The notes under the pieces were generated by a model, which ran no database searches, was not told the origin of the DNA, and worked only from the letters and a program-made list of their open reading frames with translations. Made by a program: the position numbers and the translations under genes. A DNA stretch of 64,000 bases from Streptomyces sp. CG 926 (lineage in GTDB: Bacteria > Actinomycetota > Actinomycetes > Streptomycetales > Streptomycetaceae), in contig NZ_QGGZ01000017.1 of NCBI RefSeq assembly GCF_003148825.1, forward strand, positions 80,183-144,182, in the 5' to 3' direction. Below are positions 35,696 to 43,951 of the stretch, piece after piece (position 1 is the first letter of the stretch; each line of letters starts with the position of its first letter).

Positions 35696-36101
35696 GCAGC
35701 GCGCGACCCTGCCTCCTCGGTCCCGTTCGGGGGTGACGGGTCGGACGGAGGCGAACCGCTCGCCGTGTGCCCGCGCGGCTTCCCGAGCTGATCTTCCGAT
35801 GTACGTCCGCTATGTCCGCCACCCCCTCATGCTGCCGGAGGTGTGGCTGACGGGGCATCACGCCCCTGGGCGCGTTGGGTGGACCGCTCGGACATCGAGT
35901 GGCAATCTGGGCAATATCGCCGCAAACAGCCATATTCGCGAACTGTCCGTGCGCGCCGTGCCGTGCTCTCCGCCGATCAGGACAGTCCAGTGATTTGTAT
36001 ATGTCGTTCACCGACGTATGGTGGGATCCGAAGATCCTTCCCGGCGGCAGTCGCTCCTGCCTGCCGTCGGGGATTGACGTTGCGATGGAGACGGAGTGCT
36101 C
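35696..36101. other. intergenic region before the methyltransferase; no gene seen
   Basis: About 0.4 kb. The 35880-36070 part is AT-richer and probably holds the methyltransferase promoter. No domain-bearing ORF on either strand. Confidence 0.4.
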
Positions 36102-36902
36102 ATGGCCACCAGGAAGAACCTCACCGCGAACCGGGAATCCCTCGTCCACAAGGTCCGCTACGCCGCGAGCCGTCCGCACCGCATCGCCCCGTACCTGAAG
36201 CGGGCCGCCCGCGACCGGTGGCTGGCCTTCAAGCACCCCGACCACGTCAGCTACTACCGGGCCGTGATGGCCTCGGACACCCGCCGCAACCCCGAGGCCG
36301 CGGTCGGCAGCCAGACCCACGAACGCTGGCTCGCACTCGGGCAGATGCAGTTCGACTACCTGCTCGGGCACGGCCTGAAGCCCGGAGCCCGCATGCTCGA
36401 CATCGGCTGCGGCAACCTCCGCGCCGGCTGGCGATTCATCGACTACCTCGACGCGGGCCACTACTACGGCATCGACATCTCGCCCGACATCCTCATCGCG
36501 GCGAAGCGGACCCTGACCGAGCGGGGGCTCCAGGCCAAGATCCCGCACCTGACCCTCACCAAGAACCTGACCCTGGACTTCCTGCCCGACGGCTACTTCG
36601 ACGTCGTCCACGCCCACAGCGTCTTCTCGCACTCTCCGATCGACGTCATCGACGAGTGCTTCGCCCACGTGGGCCGGGTCCTGGCGCCCGGAGGGCACTT
36701 CGACTTCACCTTCGACCGCACCACCGGCGCCGAACACCAGGTACTGCGCGAGGACTTCTACTACCGCACCCAGACCCTCGTCGACCTCGCCGCCGGACAC
36801 GGGCTGTCCGCACGCTTCATGGAGGACTGGGAGGAGTTGGGCCACGGTCAGTCCAAGATCCGTGTCAGCGTCGCCGGATCCGACGTCGACGCCGAGGTCT
36901 GA
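36102..36902 (+). CDS. class I SAM-dependent methyltransferase
   Basis: 266 residues. The basic N-terminal 70 residues are followed by a Rossmann-like methyltransferase domain. Motif I is ARMLDIGCGNLRAGWRF (about 97-113), the acidic loop is YYGIDISPDIL, motif post-I is FDVVHAHSVFSHSP, and RVLAPGGHFDFTFD follows. The substrate is not evident; such proteins with a long basic N-terminus sometimes act on glycans or lipids. The ATG at 36102 has GGAG five bases upstream. It is a single gene, convergent with the membrane protein gene. Confidence 0.85.
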   Translation: MATRKNLTANRESLVHKVRYAASRPHRIAPYLKRAARDRWLAFKHPDHVSYYRAVMASDTRRNPEAAVGSQTHERWLALGQMQFDYLLGHGLKPGARMLDIGCGNLRAGWRFIDYLDAGHYYGIDISPDILIAAKRTLTERGLQAKIPHLTLTKNLTLDFLPDGYFDVVHAHSVFSHSPIDVIDECFAHVGRVLAPGGHFDFTFDRTTGAEHQVLREDFYYRTQTLVDLAAGHGLSARFMEDWEELGHGQSKIRVSVAGSDVDAEV

Positions 36903-36935
36903 CCCTCCTGGGCCACTGTCACGGTCGCCGTCGGC

Positions 36936-37829
36936 TCAGGCGTGGCCCGCCGGGTCCGAGTGCCTACGCCGCCACAGGCGCACGGCCAGGCCCGTCACCG
37001 CGAGCAGGGCCAGGCACGGCAGCGCGGTGTCCTCGCCCACCACACCCGCGAAGTGGCCGAGGACGAGGAACGGCGCCACGGCCAGGGCGAACCGACCGGA
37101 CGTGCGTATGCCGGACAGCGCGGGACGGCCCGCCAGGGCGAGGGCGGCGGTCACGGTCACGGCGAAGCGCCACAGCAGGATCATGCCGACCCCGCCGGCG
37201 TCGAGCAGGCCCAGGAGCACCACGGACAGCGGGGCCCAGAGCATCAGCGCCACCAGCCCCGTCGTGGTCCTGATCCGGCGGGGCGGGTGCAGGTCCGGCG
37301 GACAGAGCAGCGGGAGCGCGGCGATCACCAAGGGCGGTGCCAGGTAGGCCAGATGCTCCAGCGGCATGTCCAAGGCGCCCGGCAGGACGGCGATGACCAG
37401 GCACACCGTGTTCCCCGCGACGCCGGCGAACGCGGTCCGCGCGCCGACGGAGAAACGCCCGCCCAGCGCCAGCATGGCGCCGATGAGGGTCACTACGGAG
37501 AAGCCGTTCATCGCGTACCCGAGCGGAGTCTCGAAGTCCGGGCGACCGGTGACATACGCGAAGTTGATCGTGGAGGCGAGCAGGAAGGCCGCATGCGCAC
37601 CCGTCGCGGCCAGCGCGAAAGGTGCCGTCGCCGCGAAGAGGCGCCCGCCGCGCTGCGCCGAACCCACCCTCAGGCGGAGCCGGAGCGCGTGCGCCACGAT
37701 GTCCGCGGCCTCCCGCACGCGGGTGATCGGGCCGGCGCCCTCGGTCGCCTCCCGATAGGCCTCGGCCACCTCGTCGCCGAAGGCGCGGCGGAAACCGGCG
37801 GGATACAGGCGCAGCAGACGAAGGCTCAT
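36936..37829 (-). CDS. integral membrane protein paired with a PadR regulator
   Basis: 297 residues. The N-terminus RLLRLYPAGFRRAFGDEVAE is a permease-prefix-like cytoplasmic domain common in proteins encoded beside PadR regulators. About seven or eight helices fill residues 65-285. No transporter motif is recognised. Its ATG overlaps the PadR TGA (ATGA), so the two are co-translated. It is probably the regulated target; substrate or role unknown. Confidence 0.8.
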   Translation of the reverse strand: MSLRLLRLYPAGFRRAFGDEVAEAYREATEGAGPITRVREAADIVAHALRLRLRVGSAQRGGRLFAATAPFALAATGAHAAFLLASTINFAYVTGRPDFETPLGYAMNGFSVVTLIGAMLALGGRFSVGARTAFAGVAGNTVCLVIAVLPGALDMPLEHLAYLAPPLVIAALPLLCPPDLHPPRRIRTTTGLVALMLWAPLSVVLLGLLDAGGVGMILLWRFAVTVTAALALAGRPALSGIRTSGRFALAVAPFLVLGHFAGVVGEDTALPCLALLAVTGLAVRLWRRRHSDPAGHA

Positions 37830-38164
37830 GCCGTGGCCGCCTGGCCGGAGACGCCCAGCCGACGCGTCGCCTCGCGTGCGGTGGCGGCGATCCGCTGCGC
37901 CTCGGCGGCCAGGCTCTCCCGGCCCTCGACGGTGAGGCGGTAGGTACGGCGCAGTCGACTGTCGACGATCTGCTCCTCGTGGACCTCGATCAGCCCCTGA
38001 CCCAGCAGCCGCTCCAAGGCCCCGTACAGGGTGCCGGTCCGCATCTTGACGCGTCCGCCCGAGATCAGCTCCACCTCGCGCGCGATCGCGTACCCGTGGC
38101 GGGGCTCGTCCGCGAGCGCGGTCAGGAGGAGGAGGGTCGGTTCCTGCATCGCACGATCACTCAT
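37826..38164 (-). CDS. PadR-family transcriptional regulator
   Basis: 112 residues, the short PadR class. The winged helix contains LLLLTALADEPRHGYAIARE and the wing VKMRTGTLYGALERLLGQGL, followed by a single dimerisation helix. It usually represses its own operon and releases DNA on binding a small hydrophobic ligand. ATG 38164 starts MSDRAMQEPTLLLL; the ATG five codons later is possible. A near-perfect palindrome 9 bases upstream is the likely operator. The downstream membrane protein gene overlaps its stop. Confidence 0.92.
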   Translation of the reverse strand: MSDRAMQEPTLLLLTALADEPRHGYAIAREVELISGGRVKMRTGTLYGALERLLGQGLIEVHEEQIVDSRLRRTYRLTVEGRESLAAEAQRIAATAREATRRLGVSGQAATA

Positions 38165-38172
38165 GTCCGCAT

Positions 38173-38187
38173 GGTAGGTCACCCACC
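38173..38187. promoter_or_regulatory. candidate PadR operator palindrome
   Basis: GGTAGGT-C-ACCCACC is an inverted repeat with one mismatched pair, 9 bases upstream of the padR start codon. Confidence 0.55.
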
Positions 38188-38199
38188 GACATATGCCGC

Positions 38200-38500
38200 C
38201 CGGTGGGGTCGCAGGAGTGATGTCCGGGGGTGAGGCCTGCCATGCGGGCGGACGGGGCGTACATCCACAGGGCATCGCGGGTGATGGGGCCGGTGACCGG
38301 GGTCCGGCTCACGTCGATCGCGCCCGCGCCGGGCGTCGCGGTCACGGTGTCCGGCGGCGCGGCGGTGGTGGGGTGCGCCGTACCGCTGACGGGCCGGGAC
38401 CATTCGGACCTCCGGTCGCCGGTGTCGCCGGTGGTGTCGCGCCACTCGATGTCGTAGGAGTGCGCGCCGAGGAACTTCGGCCAGGTGACGGTGACTCCTT
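38200..38500 (-). pseudogene. remnant of a fibronectin type III protein
   Basis: A minus-strand frame open across this span reads GVTVTWPKFLGAHSYDIEW near 38440-38495 and GAIDVSRTPVTGP near 38280-38320. These match the strand pattern of FN3 repeats (a GAIDVSWTPVTG-like piece with the conserved Trp lost). No start codon or upstream domain fits and the frame runs into the padR start, so the piece is an orphan. It is probably what is left of a secreted FN3 protein. Confidence 0.45.
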
Positions 38501-38612
38501 GCTGCGTGCCGCCACCTTGCCGCCGCCCCCCCGGTAGGCGAGGTGATCCACCGGGAACGGCGCGGGCCCCGAGAGCCGGAGCCCGCGTCCGCGTCCGTGC
38601 CTGCGTCCGCGG

Positions 38613-39275
38613 TCAGCCGCGGAAGGTCTCCGGGCGGGTCGGGGAGGCCTCGGCGAGAGCCTTGGTGACCGCGTCGACACCCTCCCGCAGCCCGTAGACA
38701 GGGGTGTCCGGCTGCTGGCGCCAGGACTCGTCGAGGCCGCCGGCGTCGACGCTGTCGAAGCCGAGTTCCTCGATCAGGGCGCGTACGGTCTTCTTCGCCA
38801 CGGCGTCGTCGCCCGCGACGGGCAGCGCCATCCGGTCCGCGGCGCCCGCCGGGCGGTGCCGGTCGAGGATGTCCTGGGCGTAGGTGCCGTTGAAGGCCTT
38901 GATGACGGGGTGTCCGAGGTGCCGCTCGGTCCAGCGGCTCTCGGTGAGCCCCTCGTCCTCGACGCCGGCGATGCGGCCGTCGCGCTGGCGCGGGTAGTAG
39001 TTGCCGGTGTCGATGACCGCGAAGCCCTCGGCGGCCTCGTCGAAGAGGCCCGCCGGCAGGTCCGGCACCTTCTTGAACGGGATCGTGACCACGACGATCT
39101 CGGCGTCGTGCGCCGCTTGCGCCACGGTGACAGGGGTGGCGCCGGTCTCCTCGGCCAGCGCGGTCAGGGTCTCGGGGCCACGCGAGTTCGCCACGGAGAC
39201 CTCGTGCCCGAGGGCCGTGAGCCGACGGGTCAGGTTGCCGCCGATGTTGCCCGCGCCGATGATGCCGATCTTCAT
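38613..39275 (-). CDS. NADPH-dependent F420 reductase-like oxidoreductase
   Basis: 220 residues. The Rossmann start is KIGIIGAGNIGGNLTRRLTA, then SVANSRGPETL (NADP phosphate contact Ser/Arg) and VVVTIPFKKVPDLP, typical of the F420-reducing (FNO-like) family. Many actinobacterial members with this layout use NADPH but reduce unknown substrates. ATG 39275 follows GGAGAG. Downstream, CGCGGGC and GCCCGCG arms at 38561-38587 form a likely terminator. Confidence 0.87.
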   Translation of the reverse strand: MKIGIIGAGNIGGNLTRRLTALGHEVSVANSRGPETLTALAEETGATPVTVAQAAHDAEIVVVTIPFKKVPDLPAGLFDEAAEGFAVIDTGNYYPRQRDGRIAGVEDEGLTESRWTERHLGHPVIKAFNGTYAQDILDRHRPAGAADRMALPVAGDDAVAKKTVRALIEELGFDSVDAGGLDESWRQQPDTPVYGLREGVDAVTKALAEASPTRPETFRG

Positions 39276-39540
39276 GAGCTCTCCAGTGCGTCCGGGTTCA
39301 GTGTCGCGTCCCGACCAACCTCCGCCCCGGGCACGTCATTCCGCCCCATGGCGATCGTCCCCCGGTCGAGCGATGCGATCGCGCCGCCGTACGAGGGCCG
39401 GCCACTACGCGTACGGGCCCTGACCGGCCCGATACGGCCGGATGCGTGACCTTTCGGCCATTTCTCGTATTCCGCGAACCGGACGGCCGCAGGACGGCGT
39501 GGTCAGGTGCAGCCACTCAGCTCGGGGAAAGGCTCAGCAG

Positions 39541-40023
39541 ATGTCCAAGTTCTCGGCCAGGCGAACCGCCTCCCTCACCCTCGCGGCCACCGCCGTACTC
39601 ACCCTCGCTCTCGTCACCACCGCCTCGGCGAACGGCTCGGAAGGGGGGACGCCGGCCCAGGTCGTCGCGGCGGCGCCCGCCGTCTCGGGCAGCCCGGAAG
39701 GCGCCTTCACCCGGATCGCCGACTTCTACGGTTCCTACATCGACGCGGTGTACGACGGCGACGGGGCGACCGCGGACCGCCTGCGTGCCTTCTACCTCTC
39801 GGCGCCGCTCCAGGCGGAGTTGAGGAAGTGGGAGGAGACGCACCACGCCGACGGCGTGCTCCGCGCGCAGAACGTGCCGCTGCAATGGAAGGTCACCTCC
39901 ACCGGCAGCGGAACGGGCCGGACCGGTGCCACGGTCACCCTGACCTGGGGCGGCGGAGACACCACGAAGATCTTCGTCCAGGCCGACCTGGCCACCCGCA
40001 AGATCGTCTCCATCCGGGACTGA
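39541..40023 (+). CDS. small secreted protein of unknown function
   Basis: 160 residues. The signal peptide is about 1-31 (SLTLAATAVLTLALVTTASA). The mature part has a helical half (AFTRIADFYGSYIDAVYDGD) and a beta-rich end (TGATVTLTWGGGDTTKIFVQ). It looks like an NTF2-like small fold, which is a guess. No catalytic motif. Single gene. Confidence 0.75.
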   Translation: MSKFSARRTASLTLAATAVLTLALVTTASANGSEGGTPAQVVAAAPAVSGSPEGAFTRIADFYGSYIDAVYDGDGATADRLRAFYLSAPLQAELRKWEETHHADGVLRAQNVPLQWKVTSTGSGTGRTGATVTLTWGGGDTTKIFVQADLATRKIVSIRD

Positions 40024-40056
40024 CCCCGCGGTGTCGCGTGGGGGAGGCGCCGCGGG

Positions 40057-40767
40057 TCAGGAGATCGCGTACCACTGGCTGGCCCAGCCGGTGTTGATGG
40101 TGCTCGTGGACTGCTCGGCGAGGTTCACCGTGGGCGGCAGCGAGGTCTGACCCGTCAGCAGGTTGCTGTACCGCAGGTTCGGCGGTGTCAGACCCGCGTT
40201 GACCGAGATGCCGGCGCCGGTGGACTTCAGGGTGAGGCCGTTGGTCGCCCAAGTCCCGTTGAGCAGCAGCGCGATGAAGTAGGTGCCGGGAGCGGCGGTG
40301 AACGGCTTGCCGAGGGCGAACGGCTTGGCGATCGCGTCGGTCATCAACTGGGGGGAGATGTCCGGGGTGGTCGCGACGAGGGCGCCCTTGGCGTCGTACA
40401 CGCCCAGGTAGCAGTTGGCGAGCTGGGCGCTCGGGTCGATGCCGGCAAGGCCCAGCCACACGTTCGACCAGGTGATCTGTTCGCGCAGCACGATCCGTAC
40501 CAGGGTGACCCGGCCACCGACACCGGCCGCCGACTGGGCGGTGACGTGCCCCGCGTCGTTGGGGTCCCCGGTCCAGGCCAGCAGGTTCTGGTCCTGCGGC
40601 CGGGGTCCTTCGAAGCCGGACCCGCCGCCGCTCTGCGCGGGCACGGACGCCACGGAGCTCGACGCCGCGGGCCGGCCGTCTCCCGAGGCGGTGCAGCCGG
40701 TGAGGACGAGCAGCGCTGCGAGCGCGGTCACGAGACCGTTCGTGGCGGTGGTGGTGCGGGTGCGCAT
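40057..40767 (-). CDS. secreted lipoprotein of unknown function
   Basis: 236 residues. The signal peptide ends in the lipobox LVLTGC (Cys about 25). The mature part is beta-rich with DQNLLAWTGDPNDAG, WSNVWLGLAGIDPSAQLANC and GTYFIALLLNGTWATNG, a jelly-roll-like pattern also seen in phage and cell-surface proteins. Function unknown. Its start is divergent from the CAP-domain gene; the G-rich ribosome site is very close to the ATG. Confidence 0.75.
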   Translation of the reverse strand: MRTRTTTATNGLVTALAALLVLTGCTASGDGRPAASSSVASVPAQSGGGSGFEGPRPQDQNLLAWTGDPNDAGHVTAQSAAGVGGRVTLVRIVLREQITWSNVWLGLAGIDPSAQLANCYLGVYDAKGALVATTPDISPQLMTDAIAKPFALGKPFTAAPGTYFIALLLNGTWATNGLTLKSTGAGISVNAGLTPPNLRYSNLLTGQTSLPPTVNLAEQSTSTINTGWASQWYAIS

Positions 40768-40962
40768 GGTCCCCCCATGAGGTGCGGATCTGTCGACGGA
40801 CATGATCACACGCCGCCGGTGCGCGGCCGCCCGCCCGTGGCGGCACCCCGATCGCGCGGTACGGGTCCCGGAGTCGGCGCCGAGCCGGCCGACATCCGCC
40901 GCTCCGTATCGCCCGAATGGCGGCGGATGCCCCCAGTCGTCCCCTGAGCCGATCCTGCGGGC

Positions 40963-41025
40963 TTCCTTAAGGGAACGTGAAGTGCCCCTCCTGCGGGCGG
41001 ATTTCACTGATCACAACCCTAGGCT
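40963..41025 (+). promoter_or_regulatory. promoter of the CAP-domain gene with a shared upstream element
   Basis: TTCCTTAAGGGAACGTGAAG at 40963-40982 is followed, 37 bases after its end, by the -10-like TAGGCT at 41020-41025. The same element and spacing occur before the thioredoxin cluster (42995). No good -35 is present, which suggests activator dependence. Confidence 0.55.
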
Positions 41026-41068
41026 CGGTCGCACCCCACCCCCTTCCCTCTGTGAGGTGCTGACAGGC

Positions 41069-41962
41069 ATGAGCAGCCGAACTCCCGCAACCCCGTCCCG
41101 CGTCGAAGCACGGCGGAAGAAGGCGATGCGTACCCGCATCGTCCTGTCCCTGACCGCGGCGGCCGCGGCGGTGGCGGTCGGCGTCGCCGTGGCCGATTCC
41201 GGCGGCGGTACGCAGGTGGACCAGCGGGCCGACGGCGCCGGCGGGGCGAAGTCCGGGACGCCGACCCCCGCGGACACGGCCGGGACGGCGAGCCCCACCG
41301 CTCCGCTCCCCGAGGTCACCGCCGATGCCGCGGCCGCCACGGGCTCGCTGCCGCCCGAGACCCCGGCCGCCGAAGGTACGCAGTCCGCGGCGCCGGCGAA
41401 GCCCGCGGCGGAGGAGAACACTCCGGCCAAGTCCACCCCGGCCGGCAAGCCCCCGCGTACGTCCGGCGGGAGCACGGGCGGCGGTTCCGGCACCTCGGGC
41501 GGATCCGGTGGGTCCGGCGGGTCGGGGGGCTCGTCCGGCGGATCCTCCGGCGGCTCGTCGGGCGGTTCCGGCAGCTCCTCCGGCGAAGAGTCCGCGGTCC
41601 TCGCCCTGGTCAACAAGGAGCGGTCGGCGGCCGGCTGCGGCCCCCTGACCGTGAACGCCAAGCTGGCCGCCGCGGCGCGCGCGTACAGCGACACCATGGC
41701 CCGCAGTGGTGTCATGTCCCACACCGGACCCGACGGGTCCACGATGACCTCCCGCGTGGAGGCCGCCGGCTACGGGTGGTCCCGCCTCGGCGAGAACATA
41801 GCCCGCGGCCAGTCGGACGCCGACTCGGTCATGAAGGCGTGGATGAACAGCTCGGGCCACCGGGCCAACATCCTCAACTGCTCCTTCCGGGAGATCGGCA
41901 TAGGCGTGCACAAGGGCGACGGCGGCCCGTGGTGGACGCAGGACTTCGGAACGTCGAAGTAG
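41069..41962 (+). CDS. secreted CAP/SCP-domain protein
   Basis: 297 residues. A basic N-terminus and one helix (about 20-42) anchor or export the protein. An Ala/Pro/Thr region and a Gly/Ser-rich linker (about 135-170) follow, then the CAP domain (about 172-297). CAP signatures are VLALVNKERSAAGCGPL, SHTGPDGST, GENIARGQ, WMNSSGHRANIL and GGPWWTQDFG. Members act as surface binding proteins or proteases in walls and biofilms. It shares an upstream regulatory element with the split DsbD cluster, and its CAP domain has two cysteines that could form a disulfide. Confidence 0.9.
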   Translation: MSSRTPATPSRVEARRKKAMRTRIVLSLTAAAAAVAVGVAVADSGGGTQVDQRADGAGGAKSGTPTPADTAGTASPTAPLPEVTADAAAATGSLPPETPAAEGTQSAAPAKPAAEENTPAKSTPAGKPPRTSGGSTGGGSGTSGGSGGSGGSGGSSGGSSGGSSGGSGSSSGEESAVLALVNKERSAAGCGPLTVNAKLAAAARAYSDTMARSGVMSHTGPDGSTMTSRVEAAGYGWSRLGENIARGQSDADSVMKAWMNSSGHRANILNCSFREIGIGVHKGDGGPWWTQDFGTSK

Positions 41963-41970
41963 GACCTCCT

Positions 41971-42012
41971 CACCCGCCACCCCCTCGCCCGCCACCCCCT
42001 CACCCGCCGACC
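41971..42012. repeat. 15-bp tandem repeat, about 3 copies
   Basis: Unit CACCCGCCACCCCCT at 41971, 41986 and (diverging) 42001, just after the CAP gene stop. Confidence 0.75.
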
Positions 42013-42090
42013 TCGTACCTTCGACCAGCCACCCCCCAACGGCCCTGCGGCACCGGCCACCTCCCCCCTTGCCCGGCTGCCCGGCCGCAC

Positions 42091-42124
42091 ACGTCCTCCG
42101 ACCCGTACCCGGGTCGGAGGACGT
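42091..42124. terminator. 15-bp perfect hairpin terminator
   Basis: ACGTCCTCCGACCCG, loop TACC, exact reverse complement. It lies about 130 bases after the CAP gene. Confidence 0.85.
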
Positions 42125-42223
42125 CCGTGTTCCCGCGCGTGGCGCCGTAGGGCGGCGGTGCTCCCATCCGCTGTGCGGGGGAGGTGGTGACGCGCGGCCC
42201 GGTCCGTCGGCCACTATGGGGCC

Positions 42224-42790
42224 GTGCCTCGATTTCCGCGCTACCTGTTCATATGGCTGTCGTGCACGGCCACCAGCGTGACGGCCGTGCTCGCCACGGT
42301 CCAGTTCGTGGTCGGCTCCACCCGGCATACGCCCCCGGTGGCCCGGTCCGCGCCCATGGTCTTCGACTCGCCGCCGGCGTGGTTGCCGGTACAGGACCCC
42401 TCGCCCGGCCCGCCGTCCCCGACCGCCTCCGCGTCCCCGAGCCCCTCGCCGACCGTGACCGAGGCCCCGACCCCCTCGGCTCCGTCCTCCCCGTCCGCGA
42501 AGCCCTCGCCGGTCGCCCGGACCACCGCACCCAAACCGGGCGTCGACTGCGGGAACGGCGGACCGGGCCTGCACACCGTCCCCTCGCAGGGCGGCAAGGT
42601 CACGGTGCGGTACGGGAGCCGCGGCGTGTGCCTGATCTCCGCGGTCCCGAGCCGCGGCTTCAAGGCCACCACCTCGCAGACCGACGACGACACCCTGACG
42701 GTCACGTTCAGCGGCTCCGACCACCGGTCGGTCGTCACCGCCACCATCGACCCCGTGGCCAAGGCCAGCGTCCGCGAGACGTCGTTCTGA
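42224..42790 (+). CDS. membrane-anchored extracytoplasmic protein of unknown function
   Basis: 188 residues. An N-terminal helix (about 7-30: LFIWLSCTATSVTAVLATVQ) is followed by a Pro/Ser/Thr linker (about 50-105) and a small domain with two cysteines (VDCGNGGPG and RGVCLIS) and a beta-rich end. The GTG at 42224 gives PRFPRYLFIW after Met. Function unknown. It lies between the CAP gene and the Dsb-like cluster. Confidence 0.7.
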   Translation: MPRFPRYLFIWLSCTATSVTAVLATVQFVVGSTRHTPPVARSAPMVFDSPPAWLPVQDPSPGPPSPTASASPSPSPTVTEAPTPSAPSSPSAKPSPVARTTAPKPGVDCGNGGPGLHTVPSQGGKVTVRYGSRGVCLISAVPSRGFKATTSQTDDDTLTVTFSGSDHRSVVTATIDPVAKASVRETSF

Positions 42791-42805
42791 CGGCGGACGC
42801 ATGGC

Positions 42806-42899
42806 CGCTTGGGCGTGACCGCTTGGGCATGACGGCTTGGGCGTGACGGCTTGGGCGTGACGGCTTGGGCATGACCGCTTCGGCGTGACCGCTTCGGCC
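42806..42899. repeat. 14-bp minisatellite, 6 copies plus a partial
   Basis: Unit SGCTTGGGCRTGAC starts at 42806, 42820, 42834, 42848, 42862 and 42876 (the last with CTTCGGC), with a partial seventh copy to 42899. Not a multiple of three; non-coding. Confidence 0.9.
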
Positions 42900-42994
42900 G
42901 GTCCGCACCGCTCGGTCCCTCTGGTCCCTTTCGCGGGAATTGCCTTCCCGTATGCGCTCATCGGACCGGTCCCGACGAAGCGGAAGGTGAGCTG

Positions 42995-43057
42995 TTCCTT
43001 AGGGGAACCTCAAGATCGCGCGCAGGCGGTTCGCAGGGCCTGCCGCGGTCCTATGCT
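42995..43057 (+). promoter_or_regulatory. promoter of the split DsbD cluster with a shared upstream element
   Basis: TTCCTTAGGGGAACCTCAAG at 42995-43014 matches the element before the CAP gene at 17 of 20 positions. It is followed 37 bases after its end by TATGCT (43052-43057). The start codon is about 130 bases further, so there is a sizeable 5' leader. Confidence 0.55.
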
Positions 43058-43186
43058 CACGTCAGCCGATCGGCCCTCGGCGCCCGGGCACACCGCCCCG
43101 GCGAACCCTGGGACCACCGGCTTCACCGAGTCGGGAGGCTTCTCGCCCTTCCCGTAGTTCTCAGCGCGCCTTGGGGTGTCTTCGCC

Positions 43187-43951
43187 ATGACTTCTCGCAT
43201 ACTCCGACCCGTCCGTAGCGGCAACGCCGCGCAGCCCCGCTCCGCCGCGCCCCGGGGTGCTCGGCTCCCGCTCGTCGCCGCCGCCGTGGTCGCGGCAGGA
43301 CTGTGCGCCGCCTGCGGGCCGTCCTCCGAAAGCGCCGGCTCCGCCACGCCGACCACGCTCGCGCAATCCGCGACCGCCCTCGACTCCGCCTCGCTGGCGG
43401 CCTCCGCGTCCACCGAGGCCTCCCCGAGCGCGTCGGCCTCGCCGTCGGCGTCCGCCACCGCGCAGGCCTCCGCCTCGCCGACGCCCGCCCGGTCCAAGAG
43501 TGCTTCGACCGCCCCCAAGCCCGCCCGTACGTCCGCGGCGCCCGCCGCCCCGGCCCGGGTCCCCGGTCCCGGCTACGACAGCTCGGCCGACGGGCAGAAG
43601 CAGATCGAGGCCGCACTGGCCGCAGCCAAGGCCGACGGCAGGATGGTGCTGCTCGACTTCGGCGCCAACTGGTGCGGCAACTGCAAGGCCGCCGACAAGG
43701 TGTTCGCCCAGCCGCAGACGGCCGCGATCCTCGGAGCCTCCTACCACCTGGTCAAGATCGACATCGGCGGCAACAGCTCCGCCAACTCCGCCCTCCTGCG
43801 CAAGTACAGCCCCTCGGGCGGCACCTACACGATGCCCGTGCTGGTCGTCGTCAACTCGTCCGGCAAGGTCCGTACCGACACCCACACCACCGGCAACCCG
43901 TCCCTGACGGCGGAGGGGATCAACGCCTTCCTGCGCAAGTGGGCCGCGTGA
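43187..43951 (+). CDS. thioredoxin-fold lipoprotein, DsbD gamma-domain-like
   Basis: 254 residues. The signal peptide has a lipobox-like GLCAAC (about 38-43). An Ala/Ser/Pro linker runs to about 125, then a thioredoxin domain. Its sequence GRMVLLDFGANWCGNCKAAD and IDIGGNSSANSALLRKYSP follows the C-terminal (gamma) domain of DsbD, with active-site WCGNC. The cis-Pro region is YTMPVLVVV. It would pass electrons from CcdA to outer thiol partners on the cell surface. Its stop overlaps the next GTG (GTGA). The ribosome site is weak. Confidence 0.85.
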   Translation: MTSRILRPVRSGNAAQPRSAAPRGARLPLVAAAVVAAGLCAACGPSSESAGSATPTTLAQSATALDSASLAASASTEASPSASASPSASATAQASASPTPARSKSASTAPKPARTSAAPAAPARVPGPGYDSSADGQKQIEAALAAAKADGRMVLLDFGANWCGNCKAADKVFAQPQTAAILGASYHLVKIDIGGNSSANSALLRKYSPSGGTYTMPVLVVVNSSGKVRTDTHTTGNPSLTAEGINAFLRKWAA

